Source: Ferrimonas senticii DSM 18821
GTDB taxonomy: Bacteria > Pseudomonadota > Gammaproteobacteria > Enterobacterales > Shewanellaceae
Length of the DNA stretch: 64,000 nt
Reading direction: 5' to 3'
Assembly (NCBI RefSeq): GCF_000422665.1
Contig: NZ_AUGM01000018.1
Location: 19,720 to 83,719, forward strand
Positions within the stretch are counted from its first letter, which is position 1, and each line of letters starts with the position of its first letter. The position numbers and the translations under genes were made by a program. This document shows positions 34,146-43,174 of this stretch, piece by piece. The notes under the pieces were generated by a model. The model was not told where the DNA came from. It did not search any database and saw only the letters and a list, made by a program, of their open reading frames with translations.

Positions 34146-34547
34146 ATGACCGCGATAACGGACTTAAGCGAACTGCTGCGTAGCATGACGCCTGAACTCA
34201 ATCCAGAGCCGGTGGTGTTTTGCGTGGCCACTGGCGAGGCGTCGCAATATGTTGCGATGGCGCCGCGAGCGATGTGTTGGGAAGCGGAAGGCTTGACGGT
34301 AGTCCTCCCCAAAGCGGTGGCACAAATACAGGGGTTGGCATTTGACGGAGAGTTTGTGCAGATCACGTTGCAGGTACATTCCAGTTTGCAAGCAGTCGGA
34401 TTAACGGCGGCGTTTGCCACGGCGTTGGCTGCAGAGGGGATCAGTGCCAATGTGATTGCCGGTTATCACCACGATCATATCTTTGTGGCTAAGGATGACG
34501 GGCAGCGAGCGATGGCCGTACTCACGGCGTTGTCGCAAAGCGCGTAA
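34146..34547 (+). CDS. ACT-domain protein (ACT_7 type)
   Basis: The 133-residue protein looks like the stand-alone ACT_7 family. LSELLRSMTPELNPEPVVFC opens it, VALPKA-like strand signals appear as VVLPKAVAQ, and GISANVIAGYHHDHIFV near residue 100 is the ACT-type ligand strand. AAGGA lies 8 bases before the ATG at 34146. It follows the MBL protein by 13 bases and is closed by a terminator. Known relatives probably bind amino acids as regulators; no enzyme domain is attached. Confidence 0.85.
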   Translation: MTAITDLSELLRSMTPELNPEPVVFCVATGEASQYVAMAPRAMCWEAEGLTVVLPKAVAQIQGLAFDGEFVQITLQVHSSLQAVGLTAAFATALAAEGISANVIAGYHHDHIFVAKDDGQRAMAVLTALSQSA

Positions 34548-34568
34548 CCCCTCCGTTAATCAGAAACT

Positions 34569-34605
34569 AAAAAGCGCTGATGAGTAAACTCTCATCACCG
34601 CTTTT
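34569..34605. terminator. Bidirectional terminator between ACT and MFS genes
   Basis: AAAAGCG-C-TGATGAG and CTCATCA-C-CGCTTTT form an imperfect long stem with loop TAAACT, with A and T runs on the two sides. Confidence 0.85.
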
Positions 34606-34619
34606 CTGTTGTTAGCCAA

Positions 34620-35804
34620 TTACGCGTTTTGCGGCTGTGTTGCTGGTATGGCTTTATCCAAACGACCACTCAAACGGGTCAGCGCAAGGGCGCTCAGTAC
34701 CACGATGGCGCCAATCCATGGGGTATCGGTCATGCTCATATTGGTGACCACCAAACCGCCGCCCCAAGAACCAAGGGCAATGCCGACGTTAAAGGCGGCG
34801 ATGTTCAGCCCAGAGGCGACATCGACGGCGTTTGGAGCGTAACGTTCCGCCAGTCGCACCACATACACCTGCAGACCCGGCACGTTACCGAAGGCAAAGG
34901 CGCCCCACACTAAGATGGTCAGTACCGCAGTGACAGGGTGAAATGCGGTGAAACTAAACATCAGTAGCACCGCCGCCAAGCCAACAAAGATCACCGTCAG
35001 CGCTTTTACTGGGCCCATGCGGTCGGCCATCTTGCCGCCCCAAATGTTGCCTGCCGCCACTGATACGCCGTACACCAACATAATCAAGCCAACGGCGCTG
35101 GGATCAAAGCCGCTTACCTGCTCCAAAATTGGCGCTAAGAACGTGAACGCGGTAAAGGTGCCACCGTAGCCCAGTGCGGTGATAGCGAAAATCAGTAACA
35201 GTCGTGGCTGCGTCAGTACCGCCAGTTGATCTTTCAGTCGGGTAGCAGCGGGCTGTTGCAGATCATTGGGGATCAGCACTGCGCTGCCGATCAGGGCAAT
35301 CAGTCCTAAAATCGCCACTGTTAAAAAGGTGGTTTGCCAGCCAAAGTGTTGGCCAATAAAGGTGCCCAGTGGCACACCGGTGACCAACGCCACGGTTAGG
35401 CCCGTGAACATAATGGCGATGGCACTGGCGGCTTTCTCTTTGGCAACAAGTCCGGTTGCCACGGTTGAACCGATAGAGAAAAACACCCCATGAGCCAAAC
35501 CGGTCAGCACTCGTGCCAGCACCAGAGTTTCATAGCCTGGGGCTTGCCACGCCAGCAGGTTGCCCGCGACAAACAGGGTCATTACCGCCAACATCACGGT
35601 TTTACGATTCCAGTTGCCGGTCAGTGCGGTCAGCACTGGGGCGCCAATGGCAACACCAAGGGCATACAGGCTAACCAGCAAGCCCGCCGAGGGCAGTGAT
35701 ACCCCTAAATCGGCGGCCATGGTCGGCAGCAGCCCAACGATAACAAATTCGGTGGTGCCGATAGCGAACGCGCTAAGCGTCAAAGCAAACAGAGCAATAG
35801 GCAT
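34620..35804 (-). CDS. MFS transporter, DHA1 drug-efflux type
   Basis: The 394-residue inner-membrane protein has 12 hydrophobic segments. The start IALFALTLSAFAIGTTEFVI is the TM1 signature of the DHA1 group that includes AraJ, Cmr-like and YdhP-like exporters. NWNRKTVML in loop 2-3 and RVLTGLAHGVFFSIG in TM4 support it. Export of sugars, chloramphenicol-like drugs or purine compounds is known for relatives; the substrate here is not predictable. It is divergent from a LysR regulator 132 bases away, which probably controls it. Confidence 0.88.
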   Translation of the reverse strand: MPIALFALTLSAFAIGTTEFVIVGLLPTMAADLGVSLPSAGLLVSLYALGVAIGAPVLTALTGNWNRKTVMLAVMTLFVAGNLLAWQAPGYETLVLARVLTGLAHGVFFSIGSTVATGLVAKEKAASAIAIMFTGLTVALVTGVPLGTFIGQHFGWQTTFLTVAILGLIALIGSAVLIPNDLQQPAATRLKDQLAVLTQPRLLLIFAITALGYGGTFTAFTFLAPILEQVSGFDPSAVGLIMLVYGVSVAAGNIWGGKMADRMGPVKALTVIFVGLAAVLLMFSFTAFHPVTAVLTILVWGAFAFGNVPGLQVYVVRLAERYAPNAVDVASGLNIAAFNVGIALGSWGGGLVVTNMSMTDTPWIGAIVVLSALALTRLSGRLDKAIPATQPQNA

Positions 35805-35936
35805 AAAGGGCCTCGATAAACTGGGTTAATCATTCAATGGCGGCGATTATCCGCAACTGACGGCTCGGCAAAAACTGCAATACACGCAAATGATTTTTGT
35901 TGATAATGCAAGAATGAAAATGACAGTGGATCGCTA

Positions 35937-36830
35937 ATGAAGACCCGTTCCGATGATTTAGTGCTGGTGTTGGCGGTGGCCGACAGTGGCGGTTTCTCTA
36001 ATGCCGCAGCGCAGTTGGATCTGCAGGTGGCCAAAGTATCCCGTGCCGTCAGCCGAGTGGAACAGCAGTTGCAGACCAGCTTGTTTAATCGCACCACTCG
36101 GCAAGTCACGCTGACCGAGGAGGGGCGACGCTTTATCGAGGCGGTACGGGTGGGGTTGAATCAGCTCGAACAAGCGGAATTGTCATTGTTGGCACCAGAC
36201 AGCCCACCGGCTGGGCGATTACGTGTCGATGCCGCGACCCCATTTGTATTGCATCAGTTGGTGCCGCTGGTGGCCGAATTTAGTCAGTGTTACCCCGATA
36301 TTGAACTGCAACTGTCGTCGAACGAAGGGTTTGTCGATCTGCTTGAACAGCGCACCGATGTGGCGATCCGCATCGGCGCTTTGGCCGATTCTAGTCTCAC
36401 CGCCCGCGCGCTCGGCCGCAGTCCGCTGTTGCTGGTGGCGGCGCCCGCCTACTTGCAGCGCTATGGCCAGCCGCAGACGGCGGCTGACTTAAGCGGCCAT
36501 CAGTTGCTTGGTTTTAGTGGCAATCGGGTACTGAATCGCTGGCCGCTGCGCAGCAATGGGCAATCGGGCTTGGAGATCACCCCAACGCTCAGTTGTACCA
36601 ACGGTGAAGCGGTGCGGCAATTGGCGCTGGCGGGCAACGGCATCGCCTGTTTGTCCGGTTTTATGGTGCAAGCTGACATCGCTGCTGGGCGGTTGCAATC
36701 GCTATTGCAGGCGGATTATTGTCCAGATGGCGACCGTGAACAGGTTAATGCGGTCTATTACAAGGCGTCGGCGGTCAGTCGTCGAGTGCACGCCTTTTTG
36801 GATTTTATTCAGCCGCGGCTGACGTTGTAG
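35937..36830 (+). CDS. LysR-family transcriptional regulator
   Basis: The 297-residue protein has an N-terminal winged helix-turn-helix (about residues 5-62: FSNAAAQLDLQVAKVSRAVSRVE, then LFNRTTRQVTLTEEGRRF) and a periplasmic-binding-protein-like effector domain (about 90-290). The group resembles regulators next to MFS exporters. The gene is divergent from the MFS gene, the usual arrangement for a LysR regulator and its target, with the shared promoter region at 35805-35936. Inducer unknown. A zinc-ribbon gene begins 10 bases after its stop. Confidence 0.9.
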   Translation: MKTRSDDLVLVLAVADSGGFSNAAAQLDLQVAKVSRAVSRVEQQLQTSLFNRTTRQVTLTEEGRRFIEAVRVGLNQLEQAELSLLAPDSPPAGRLRVDAATPFVLHQLVPLVAEFSQCYPDIELQLSSNEGFVDLLEQRTDVAIRIGALADSSLTARALGRSPLLLVAAPAYLQRYGQPQTAADLSGHQLLGFSGNRVLNRWPLRSNGQSGLEITPTLSCTNGEAVRQLALAGNGIACLSGFMVQADIAAGRLQSLLQADYCPDGDREQVNAVYYKASAVSRRVHAFLDFIQPRLTL

Positions 36831-36840
36831 CGACAGAGCG

Positions 36841-37092
36841 ATGGCGAAACCGAATAAAAAGGGGCCAACCCAAACTGTTGGCGTGTACTGCGCTAAATGT
36901 AAGGCGCAGCTATACCACTACCGCAAGGGCGGCACCGGGGCTTTGGTGAAATGTTTTAAAGAGCGGATCGTCAAAGACTTTACCACCACAGCTGGGATCT
37001 GCCCCAAGTGTCAGACCCCATTCGCGCGGGATACGCTGGTACGCGGCACTCCAGCATTTAAGATGATTGGTGGCAAAGTCACCATCAAGTAA
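36841..37092 (+). CDS. Small zinc-ribbon protein
   Basis: The 83-residue protein carries two Cys pairs, CAKC at residues 18-21 and CPKC near residues 57-60, spaced as in a zinc ribbon. The remainder is basic (many Lys and Arg). The ATG begins 10 bases after the LysR gene, but the functional link is doubtful because this looks like a general nucleic-acid-associated protein. The family is conserved among relatives as a hypothetical protein, from memory. Translation-related or RNA-binding activity is a guess from basic charge and zinc ribbon. Confidence 0.78.
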   Translation: MAKPNKKGPTQTVGVYCAKCKAQLYHYRKGGTGALVKCFKERIVKDFTTTAGICPKCQTPFARDTLVRGTPAFKMIGGKVTIK

Positions 37093-37096
37093 AAAC

Positions 37097-37122
37097 AAAA
37101 CGGCAACCCTTGGGTTGCCGTT
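37097..37122. terminator. Bidirectional terminator between zinc-ribbon gene and maoP
   Basis: CGGCAACCC and GGGTTGCCG form the stem with loop TT. The T-run is strong when read from the minus strand (maoP side) and weak on the plus strand. Confidence 0.8.
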
Positions 37123-37138
37123 GTGTTGATGATTTGGC

Positions 37139-37501
37139 TTACAGATCCAGATCGTCGCTGTCGTCGCTGCTGCCTTCATCGTCGTCGTTGCTGTTGCTGC
37201 GATTGGATGAGGTCAAGGTGTAGCTGCGGCGAGTCAGGGTTTTTTGGTACTTCAGCCAGACTTTTTCTTCGGCGCTGATCGCTTCGGCGCGACCGTGGGC
37301 GACCTCGATAAAGTGCTGCTCGATATCGTTTTCTGGTTGCTGCAGGCCAGCCGACAGTTGCTGGAAAGCTTTACCATGACGCTCCAGTAACTGTGCCTCG
37401 CTAAAGGTGAAAACGCCGCTACGGGCTAGGCCACGAGGGTAACGTTTGTCGGAAAATAGGCCAGCTTGTTTGAAGCTCTGGGCCGCAGTAGTGGCAGTCA
37501 C
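37139..37501 (-). CDS. maoP: MaoP/DUF413 family protein
   Basis: The 120-residue protein matches MaoP (YifE, DUF413): FSDKRYPRGLARSGVFTFSEAQLLERHG has the same layout as the E. coli protein, followed by a basic linker VWLKYQKTLTRR. The C-terminus is a run of Asp and Ser (about residues 102-120). GTG 37501 is chosen because AAGGAG lies 7 bases before it; a 30-residue longer form would have no ribosome site. In E. coli MaoP acts with the short site maoS to organise the Ori macrodomain of the chromosome. No maoS site can be named here. Confidence 0.85.
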   Translation of the reverse strand: MTATTAAQSFKQAGLFSDKRYPRGLARSGVFTFSEAQLLERHGKAFQQLSAGLQQPENDIEQHFIEVAHGRAEAISAEEKVWLKYQKTLTRRSYTLTSSNRSNSNDDDEGSSDDSDDLDL

Positions 37502-37821
37502 GGATTGGCTCCTTGATACAATAACGATTGTACGTTCAGTGTTGCGCTCGCGCCGTGCGCGATCTGATTTAATGGATAGCTGACAAATCACAGATCGTAC
37601 AGAAACGCTGTGTTGCCAGTTTTGCCCCGATTCTATTCAGAACCCGCATTCTGTCTCGTGCCAATTTGCGATTATTTGAGGTAGATCGGCATTGGTCACA
37701 TAACGACTGGCGCGAGCTCAAGTTTGCAGCACCGAAATCGTCGGCAAAGGGCTCGCGCTAACCTGATAAACTAGCTTGATTCTGATAGAGCAATATTTCA
37801 CGGCTGTGACCAATTAAATCT
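37502..37821. other. Gene-free stretch between maoP and the MltF-like gene
   Basis: 320 bases without a credible gene. It holds the divergent promoters of maoP and the MltF-like gene. GCGCGAGC (37710-37717) and GCTCGCGC (37751-37758) are perfect inverted arms 33 bases apart. In E. coli a macrodomain site lies beside maoP, so this region is a reasonable place to look for one, but I see no proof. Confidence 0.5.
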
Positions 37822-39360
37822 ATGTGGCGAAGTACGATGTGGCGAAGGGCGATGGCGGCGTTAAAGGCCAGCCGAAGCAACACCTTGATGATTGCGTTGG
37901 CACTGGCGTTTGTCGCACCGACGTCGGCCAATCAATACGGCAATGCACCGGCGGCGCTTAATGAGCCGCCGTTGGCGCGGATTTGGCCGCTGCAGGCAAG
38001 CCCTAAACTGGGCGACCTCGACGCCATGATTGAACGTGGCGAAATCCGCATTCTGACCACCTTCACTTGGGGCTGGTATTACATCGACCGCGGTCAACCG
38101 CAAGGTTTTACTTATCAGCTTACCCAACTGTTTGAACGCTATCTGCAGCAGCGCTTGGGGGCCAAAGCCAAGGGGCTAAAAGTTACCGTGATCCCGGTGC
38201 GGCGCGATCAACTGTTGGCGCATTTGCAACTGGGTTACGGCGATCTGATCTTTGCCAATCTGACCATTACCGAAGCGCGCCAAGCGCAGATCGACTTCTC
38301 CGAACCGTATCAGCGCAATGTCAGTGAAATTTGGGTTAGCGGGCCGGCGCAAGCGGCACCGGGCTATTGGACTCAAGTGAGTGGTAAACAGGTGGTGGTG
38401 CGGCGCGAGTCTAGCTATTACCAAAGCTTACAGCAGCTCAATCAGCAGCTGACCTTGCGCGGTTACCCCAAGGTCGAGGTGATCGCCGCCGATCCGCGGC
38501 TAGAGGATCAGGATCTGCTGCAGATGGTGGCCGATGGCTTTTACCCCGCCACCGTAGTGGACAGTCATGTGAGTCAGCCGTGGCTGGCTAATATGCCAAC
38601 CCTAATCATTAAGCCGCAAGTCGCGGTGAAGCAGGATCAGCAGTTGGCCTACGGCCTGCGTCAACACAGTCCGCAGCTAAAGGCGCTGATTGATGGTTTT
38701 GTCGCGCGGCACAGTGAAGGTTCGTTGGCGTTTAACAGCCTACGTAATCATCATCTGCAAAATCAGCAATGGCTACCTGAGCGGTTGCAACAGCCTCTGT
38801 TTGCCGAAGGCGATAAGCTGATCAACTTGTTTAAACGCTTTGGCGAACAATATCAGTTGGATTGGCTGTTGCTATTGGCCTTTGCCTATCAAGAATCGAA
38901 GCTGGATCAACAGGCGCGTAGCCCCTCTGGGGCGGTTGGCATCATGCAAGTGTTGCCTGCGACCGCGGCCGATCCGGCGGTGGCAATCACACGGATCGAT
39001 AAGCTGGAAAACAACATCGAGGCTGGGGCTAAGTATCTGGCGCATCTGAAATCGAGCTATTTTGCCGATCCTAAGTTAGATGACTTTTCCCGCACCCTAT
39101 TTGCGATGGCGGCTTACAACGCCGGTCCCAACCGCATCAACCGGTTACGCCAGTTAGCGTGGCAGCGAGGATTAGACCGCAACCGCTGGTTTAATAATGT
39201 TGAAGATATCGTGGCTGCGGAAGTTGGCCGTGAGCCAGTGAACTATGTTGCCAACATCTATCGCAACTACATCATCTATAAACGGATCCATGGCCAGTGG
39301 CAGCAGCGTCAGCAACTGCGGCAGAACTTGCAGCCACGCGATGCCCAGCCGTTGCCTTGA
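37822..39360 (+). CDS. MltF-like membrane-associated lytic transglycosylase
   Basis: The 512-residue protein has a basic N-terminus, a hydrophobic signal/anchor (about residues 20-36, ending TSA), a substrate-binding-protein-like domain (about 65-300) and a C-terminal SLT domain. FAYQESKLD holds the catalytic Glu near residue 358, then SPSGAVGIMQVLPATA and AAYNAGPNRI, the lytic transglycosylase triad of motifs. It cuts peptidoglycan with 1,6-anhydro product in the periplasm. Three in-frame ATGs (37822, 37837, 37852) are possible because the start is duplicated as ATGTGGCGAAG. Its last 89 bases overlap the end of the convergent tgpA-like gene. It resembles MltF but is not assigned firmly. Confidence 0.88.
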   Translation: MWRSTMWRRAMAALKASRSNTLMIALALAFVAPTSANQYGNAPAALNEPPLARIWPLQASPKLGDLDAMIERGEIRILTTFTWGWYYIDRGQPQGFTYQLTQLFERYLQQRLGAKAKGLKVTVIPVRRDQLLAHLQLGYGDLIFANLTITEARQAQIDFSEPYQRNVSEIWVSGPAQAAPGYWTQVSGKQVVVRRESSYYQSLQQLNQQLTLRGYPKVEVIAADPRLEDQDLLQMVADGFYPATVVDSHVSQPWLANMPTLIIKPQVAVKQDQQLAYGLRQHSPQLKALIDGFVARHSEGSLAFNSLRNHHLQNQQWLPERLQQPLFAEGDKLINLFKRFGEQYQLDWLLLLAFAYQESKLDQQARSPSGAVGIMQVLPATAADPAVAITRIDKLENNIEAGAKYLAHLKSSYFADPKLDDFSRTLFAMAAYNAGPNRINRLRQLAWQRGLDRNRWFNNVEDIVAAEVGREPVNYVANIYRNYIIYKRIHGQWQQRQQLRQNLQPRDAQPLP

Positions 39361-41278
39361 TAAAGCGTCGTGCCAGTGCCGCTAACTGTTCATCGGTTAT
39401 CTGGCTATCCGGGTTGTACTGCTGCTGAATAAACGCCTCGGCAAACGGTTGGTAATGACGATACAGCAGCGGTTCGGCCTGTTGTAACCGCTGCAGATGA
39501 CGCTCTACCGGTTCATGTTTAGCCCGAGCCAACTGCCATTTGGCCAACTGACGCTGGCAGCGGTTAAGTGACAGTTGTGCCGGACTAAGCCGAGCCTTCG
39601 CCCGCCAAAGCCCCGATTGCCACAAGCCCACCAGCAGCAGGGTAGCTGCCAGCAGCGCCGCTAATTTCCACCATTGAAAACCGCCCAGCCAGCGTTGCCA
39701 TAACTGCTGCTGACGGTCGTTATTCAGGCCGACGACATATTGGCTCCACTGATAATCCAGTTGCGCCACCAGCAATCGTAACTGGCGCAAAGTATCGCTA
39801 TTGCGCCAGGTGAACAGGCCGCCAGCGCGAACAAACGCTGGTTCATCGGCAAATGCGACTTCCGGGCCCTGTTCTACCCGAGTTGGATCCACCGCTGCGG
39901 TGGGGTCGAGTCGCTGCCAGCCTTTGCCCTCTAGCCAGTATTCCATCCACGCGTGGGCGTTATATTGATAAACCGAGACAAAATCGCCATCACGACTGGG
40001 GGTGCCCCCTTGGTAGCCGTTGACTAGCCGTGCCGGAATGCCGGAGGCGCGGGCGATAAATACCGCGGCCGAGGCGTAGTGGCCGCAAAAGCCCGCTTGC
40101 GAGCCAAACAGAAAGTCATCGATCTGGTGTTGTCCCAAGGGCGGTGGCGTTAAGGTGTAACGAAACGGGCGCTGATTAAAGTGCGCCATCAACGCTTGCA
40201 TGCGCTGTTGTGGCTGCGGGAATTGCTGTGCCAGTTGGCTTGCCCATTGGCGGCTATCGGGATTGCCCTGCGCTGGCAGTTGCAAGTTTTGCCGCCGCAG
40301 TGCTGCGGTCAGATCGTCACGGCTAGAAAGTTGTCCTTGAGTCAAGCTGACGTTGGTGCGAGCCAGCAGTGGTGTGCGCCAGCGCAGCCGCTGCGCTGGT
40401 GCAGATTCCATGGCCGGATCGGCGCTGTTGCTGCCGCGCAGTACCGGCAGCCAGCGTTGATTATTGGCCTCGATTTGCAACTGATAGCCGCGAAAAGGTG
40501 GGGTTGCAGCTGGGCCTATTGGCGCTTGGGTTTGGCTGGCAGAGACCGTCCAGCGGCGACCGTCGTATTGATCCAGCACTAAGGCTCGCCAATAGAGTTG
40601 ATTGGCCGGTGGCAAGGCGCCATCGAAACTGGCGCGCATCACTAACTCATCAGAGCGGGTTAAGGCGGCGACATCGCCAAGTGCCATGCTGTCGCTTAAG
40701 CCGGTGCGACTGATGGCACCGGTTTGGATCTGCCAAATCGGCGGCAGGCGTGGGATCAGCACAAACATCATCAGCGCCAGCGGCAAACTTGCCAGCACCA
40801 TCTTACTGGCAAACCACAGGTTCTGCTTTAACGACTGCCAGCGATAACTCGACAGCATGCAGGCGCTATTTAGGATCACCATCAGCAGCAGTTGCAGCCC
40901 CATCAGCGGGCCAAAGCTATCCAGCAATTGCAGACCAATAAGGAAATAGCCGGTTAACACCACCACCATCAGATCCGCGCCGTTGCGCGCTTCGATCGCT
41001 TTTAGCGAATAGCCCAGCAGCAACAGATTGATAAGTGAGGTCATGGTGTCACTGCTGCCAAACTGGGCAAACAATGCGGCCACCGAGGCCAATCCCAACA
41101 GGTTCAGTAACCACCGTGGCGGTTTGGCCCAACGGGCGTAGAAGATCCCCAGCCGCCACAGCAAGCACAGCGCGACGATCGCCATCGTCATGGGGCTGGC
41201 GTTGTCGGTCAGCGGCACAATCAGTGCCACTTGTGCTACCAGCAGCCACCCTTGGGTTACGCGACTTAAACTGTTCAT
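39272..41278 (-). CDS. TgpA-like transmembrane transglutaminase (DUF3488)
   Basis: The 668-residue protein has six or so N-terminal membrane segments (residues 1-190), a periplasmic transglutaminase-like domain and another membrane helix near residues 535-555 followed by a helical cytoplasmic tail. The triad is visible: Cys in GFCGHYASA near 398, His in YNAHAWMEYW near 441 and Asp in LDPTAAV near 457. It is the third gene of moxR-DUF58-tgpA; its ATG overlaps the DUF58 stop codon (ATGA). Its tail overlaps the convergent MltF-like gene by 89 bases. In Pseudomonas TgpA is essential; the natural substrate is unknown. Confidence 0.9.
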   Translation of the reverse strand: MNSLSRVTQGWLLVAQVALIVPLTDNASPMTMAIVALCLLWRLGIFYARWAKPPRWLLNLLGLASVAALFAQFGSSDTMTSLINLLLLGYSLKAIEARNGADLMVVVLTGYFLIGLQLLDSFGPLMGLQLLLMVILNSACMLSSYRWQSLKQNLWFASKMVLASLPLALMMFVLIPRLPPIWQIQTGAISRTGLSDSMALGDVAALTRSDELVMRASFDGALPPANQLYWRALVLDQYDGRRWTVSASQTQAPIGPAATPPFRGYQLQIEANNQRWLPVLRGSNSADPAMESAPAQRLRWRTPLLARTNVSLTQGQLSSRDDLTAALRRQNLQLPAQGNPDSRQWASQLAQQFPQPQQRMQALMAHFNQRPFRYTLTPPPLGQHQIDDFLFGSQAGFCGHYASAAVFIARASGIPARLVNGYQGGTPSRDGDFVSVYQYNAHAWMEYWLEGKGWQRLDPTAAVDPTRVEQGPEVAFADEPAFVRAGGLFTWRNSDTLRQLRLLVAQLDYQWSQYVVGLNNDRQQQLWQRWLGGFQWWKLAALLAATLLLVGLWQSGLWRAKARLSPAQLSLNRCQRQLAKWQLARAKHEPVERHLQRLQQAEPLLYRHYQPFAEAFIQQQYNPDSQITDEQLAALARRFIKATAGHRVAASSAAVADAAATGHGSVYR

Positions 41279-42231
41279 CGCAGCGCCTCGCTGTCGCTGC
41301 GATACAGCGCCAATTGATCGAGGCAGCGTTTCAAGTGCAGCGGGCCGCTGCCAAGTTCACTGATCTGCTCATCCAGTTGCAGGGCGTAGGGCAGGTTGTC
41401 GGCCTCAAGCTGCAACAGCTTGGCGGTCAGATGGCTTAAGCCCAGCTCTAACGGCTGGCTAGGATCGAGGCGCAACGTGCTGGGATTGCCCTGTGGTTCG
41501 ACAAACTGTTTGATCTGCCATTGGCCAGTTTGTGCCAGTTGTTTCCAGGCGATGCGGCCGCGGCTGTCGCCGGGCTGCCAGCGTTCAAGGCCATTAAAAT
41601 CATCCAGCCCAGATTGGGTTTGTTGTGGATCCTGTTGCTGACGGTGGTGACTATGGCCGCTGACGGTGTGGCCGTCGATAGGTTGTGGCCATACCAGCGT
41701 TGACAGGTTGAGATCCTGCACCGACCAGACTCGACACAGCCCCAGTGGATAGCGACTTTCGATGGTGATCCGGCGTGGATTAAAACGGCCACGATGGGTG
41801 GCGATAGTAGTGATCTGGCATTGCCGTGGCTTGTCGGCGTCGACGGCAACCTCCAGTGGCGACTGCTTGGCAAAGCGTAGGGTTAACTGATAGCGCGGGC
41901 GACGGCTTTTCAGTTGCAACGGAAACTGCGCCGATTGCTGCTGGTGGCAGGGCTGCTCGGTGCCGGCCTCGATGGTTAATCCCGCCAGATTGCGAAACGC
42001 CATCAGCACGCTGGTGTGAAACAGACTAACTAGCACAAAACAGAGCAGCAGAATTAGGTTGTTTTGGTAGTTGGTGCCTAATAAGAACAGCACCAAACAC
42101 ATCAGCAGATAGGCGATCCCAGCCCCGCTTGGCAAGATGAAGATGCTGCGATGGCTTAGGGTTTGCTGGCGCTTAGCTGGCAGTCGATTCGCCAGCCAGC
42201 GCTGCCAAACAGGAGCGAACCAGTGTTTCAT
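41275..42231 (-). CDS. DUF58 domain membrane protein
   Basis: The 318-residue protein has two close membrane helices (about residues 35-75) and a DUF58 core in which LERWQPGDSRGRIAWKQLAQTG near residue 222 is the family signature (Y/W-x-x-GD-x-x-R-x-I-x-W). DUF58 proteins are adhesion-like vWA relatives. It is the middle gene of the operon: its ATG overlaps the moxR stop and its stop overlaps the tgpA start, each by 4 bases, so translation is tightly coupled. It likely links the MoxR chaperone to the TgpA enzyme, as inferred from conserved gene order. Confidence 0.9.
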   Translation of the reverse strand: MKHWFAPVWQRWLANRLPAKRQQTLSHRSIFILPSGAGIAYLLMCLVLFLLGTNYQNNLILLLCFVLVSLFHTSVLMAFRNLAGLTIEAGTEQPCHQQQSAQFPLQLKSRRPRYQLTLRFAKQSPLEVAVDADKPRQCQITTIATHRGRFNPRRITIESRYPLGLCRVWSVQDLNLSTLVWPQPIDGHTVSGHSHHRQQQDPQQTQSGLDDFNGLERWQPGDSRGRIAWKQLAQTGQWQIKQFVEPQGNPSTLRLDPSQPLELGLSHLTAKLLQLEADNLPYALQLDEQISELGSGPLHLKRCLDQLALYRSDSEALR

Positions 42232-43139
42232 TGAATTGGATTGACCGCCGCGAGGATCTGCGGCGCCAGTTCGGCATGACGACGACGCTGACCCGCTTGC
42301 AGTCGATGTTCAGCGACCGCCGGAAATACCGCTTGGATATCGTCGGGAACCACAAAGCGGCGCTCATGCAGCAGCGCCCACGCTTTGGCGGCGGCCAATA
42401 ACGCGCGGCTGGCGCGGGGCGACAGTGGTGCGCCCTGTTGATCCGGCTGGCGAGAATAATTCACTAACGCCAACAGATAGTTAAGCACCGCATCAGAGGC
42501 ATTAATCTGTTGGCACTGCTGTTGGATTTGCCCCAATTCGGTAACGGTTAACAGCGCACTCAGCGAGGTCAGTTGATCCGCCAGATGTTCGCCTTTCAGC
42601 AGTTGCCGCTCGGCATCAACCCCTGGAAAGCCCAAGCTTAGACACATCATAAACCGATCCAGCTGGGATTCTGGCAGCGGAAAGGTGCCGGATTGCTCTT
42701 GCGGATTCTGGGTGGCAATCACAAAGAATGGGCTGGGCAGCGGGTAGGTGGTGCCATCAATACTGACCTGACCTTCGGCCATCGCCTCCAGCAGCGCACT
42801 TTGGGTTTTGGGGCTGGCGCGGTTGATCTCATCGGCCAGCAGCAACTGGTTAAACACCGGTCCTTGGTGAAACTCGAACTTCTGCTGCGCGGGGTTAAAG
42901 ATGTTTACCCCAATCAGATCCGCCGGCAGCATATCGGCGGTAAACTGCAGCCGCTGGTGGCTCAACCCTAAGGTCTTTGCCAGCGCCGCCGACAGGGTGG
43001 TCTTACCCATTCCCGGCAAGTCTTCCAGTAGCAGGTGACCACCGGCCAATAGGCAGGCCAGTGCCAGCTTTAGCTGCTGCGGTTTATCCAATAGTACTTG
43101 CTGCAACTGTTGCAGAATTGGGGTGATGCGTTGGTTCAT
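42228..43139 (-). CDS. MoxR-family AAA+ ATPase
   Basis: The 303-residue AAA+ ATPase carries Walker A EDLPGMGKTTL near residue 41, Walker B LLADEINRASP near residue 103 and sensor NPQEQSGTFPLPESQLDRF near 145. A C-terminal lid domain (about 190-300) follows. ATG 43139 is preceded by AAGGAG. MoxR proteins act as chaperones that assemble or activate complexes, often with vWA proteins. It is the first gene of the moxR-DUF58-tgpA unit, and slt ends 35 bases upstream, so slt may be part of the same transcript. Confidence 0.92.
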   Translation of the reverse strand: MNQRITPILQQLQQVLLDKPQQLKLALACLLAGGHLLLEDLPGMGKTTLSAALAKTLGLSHQRLQFTADMLPADLIGVNIFNPAQQKFEFHQGPVFNQLLLADEINRASPKTQSALLEAMAEGQVSIDGTTYPLPSPFFVIATQNPQEQSGTFPLPESQLDRFMMCLSLGFPGVDAERQLLKGEHLADQLTSLSALLTVTELGQIQQQCQQINASDAVLNYLLALVNYSRQPDQQGAPLSPRASRALLAAAKAWALLHERRFVVPDDIQAVFPAVAEHRLQAGQRRRHAELAPQILAAVNPIQ

Positions 43140-43174
43140 GCCTCTCCTTTGGCGTTGCCGAGCAATCCTTTGCT

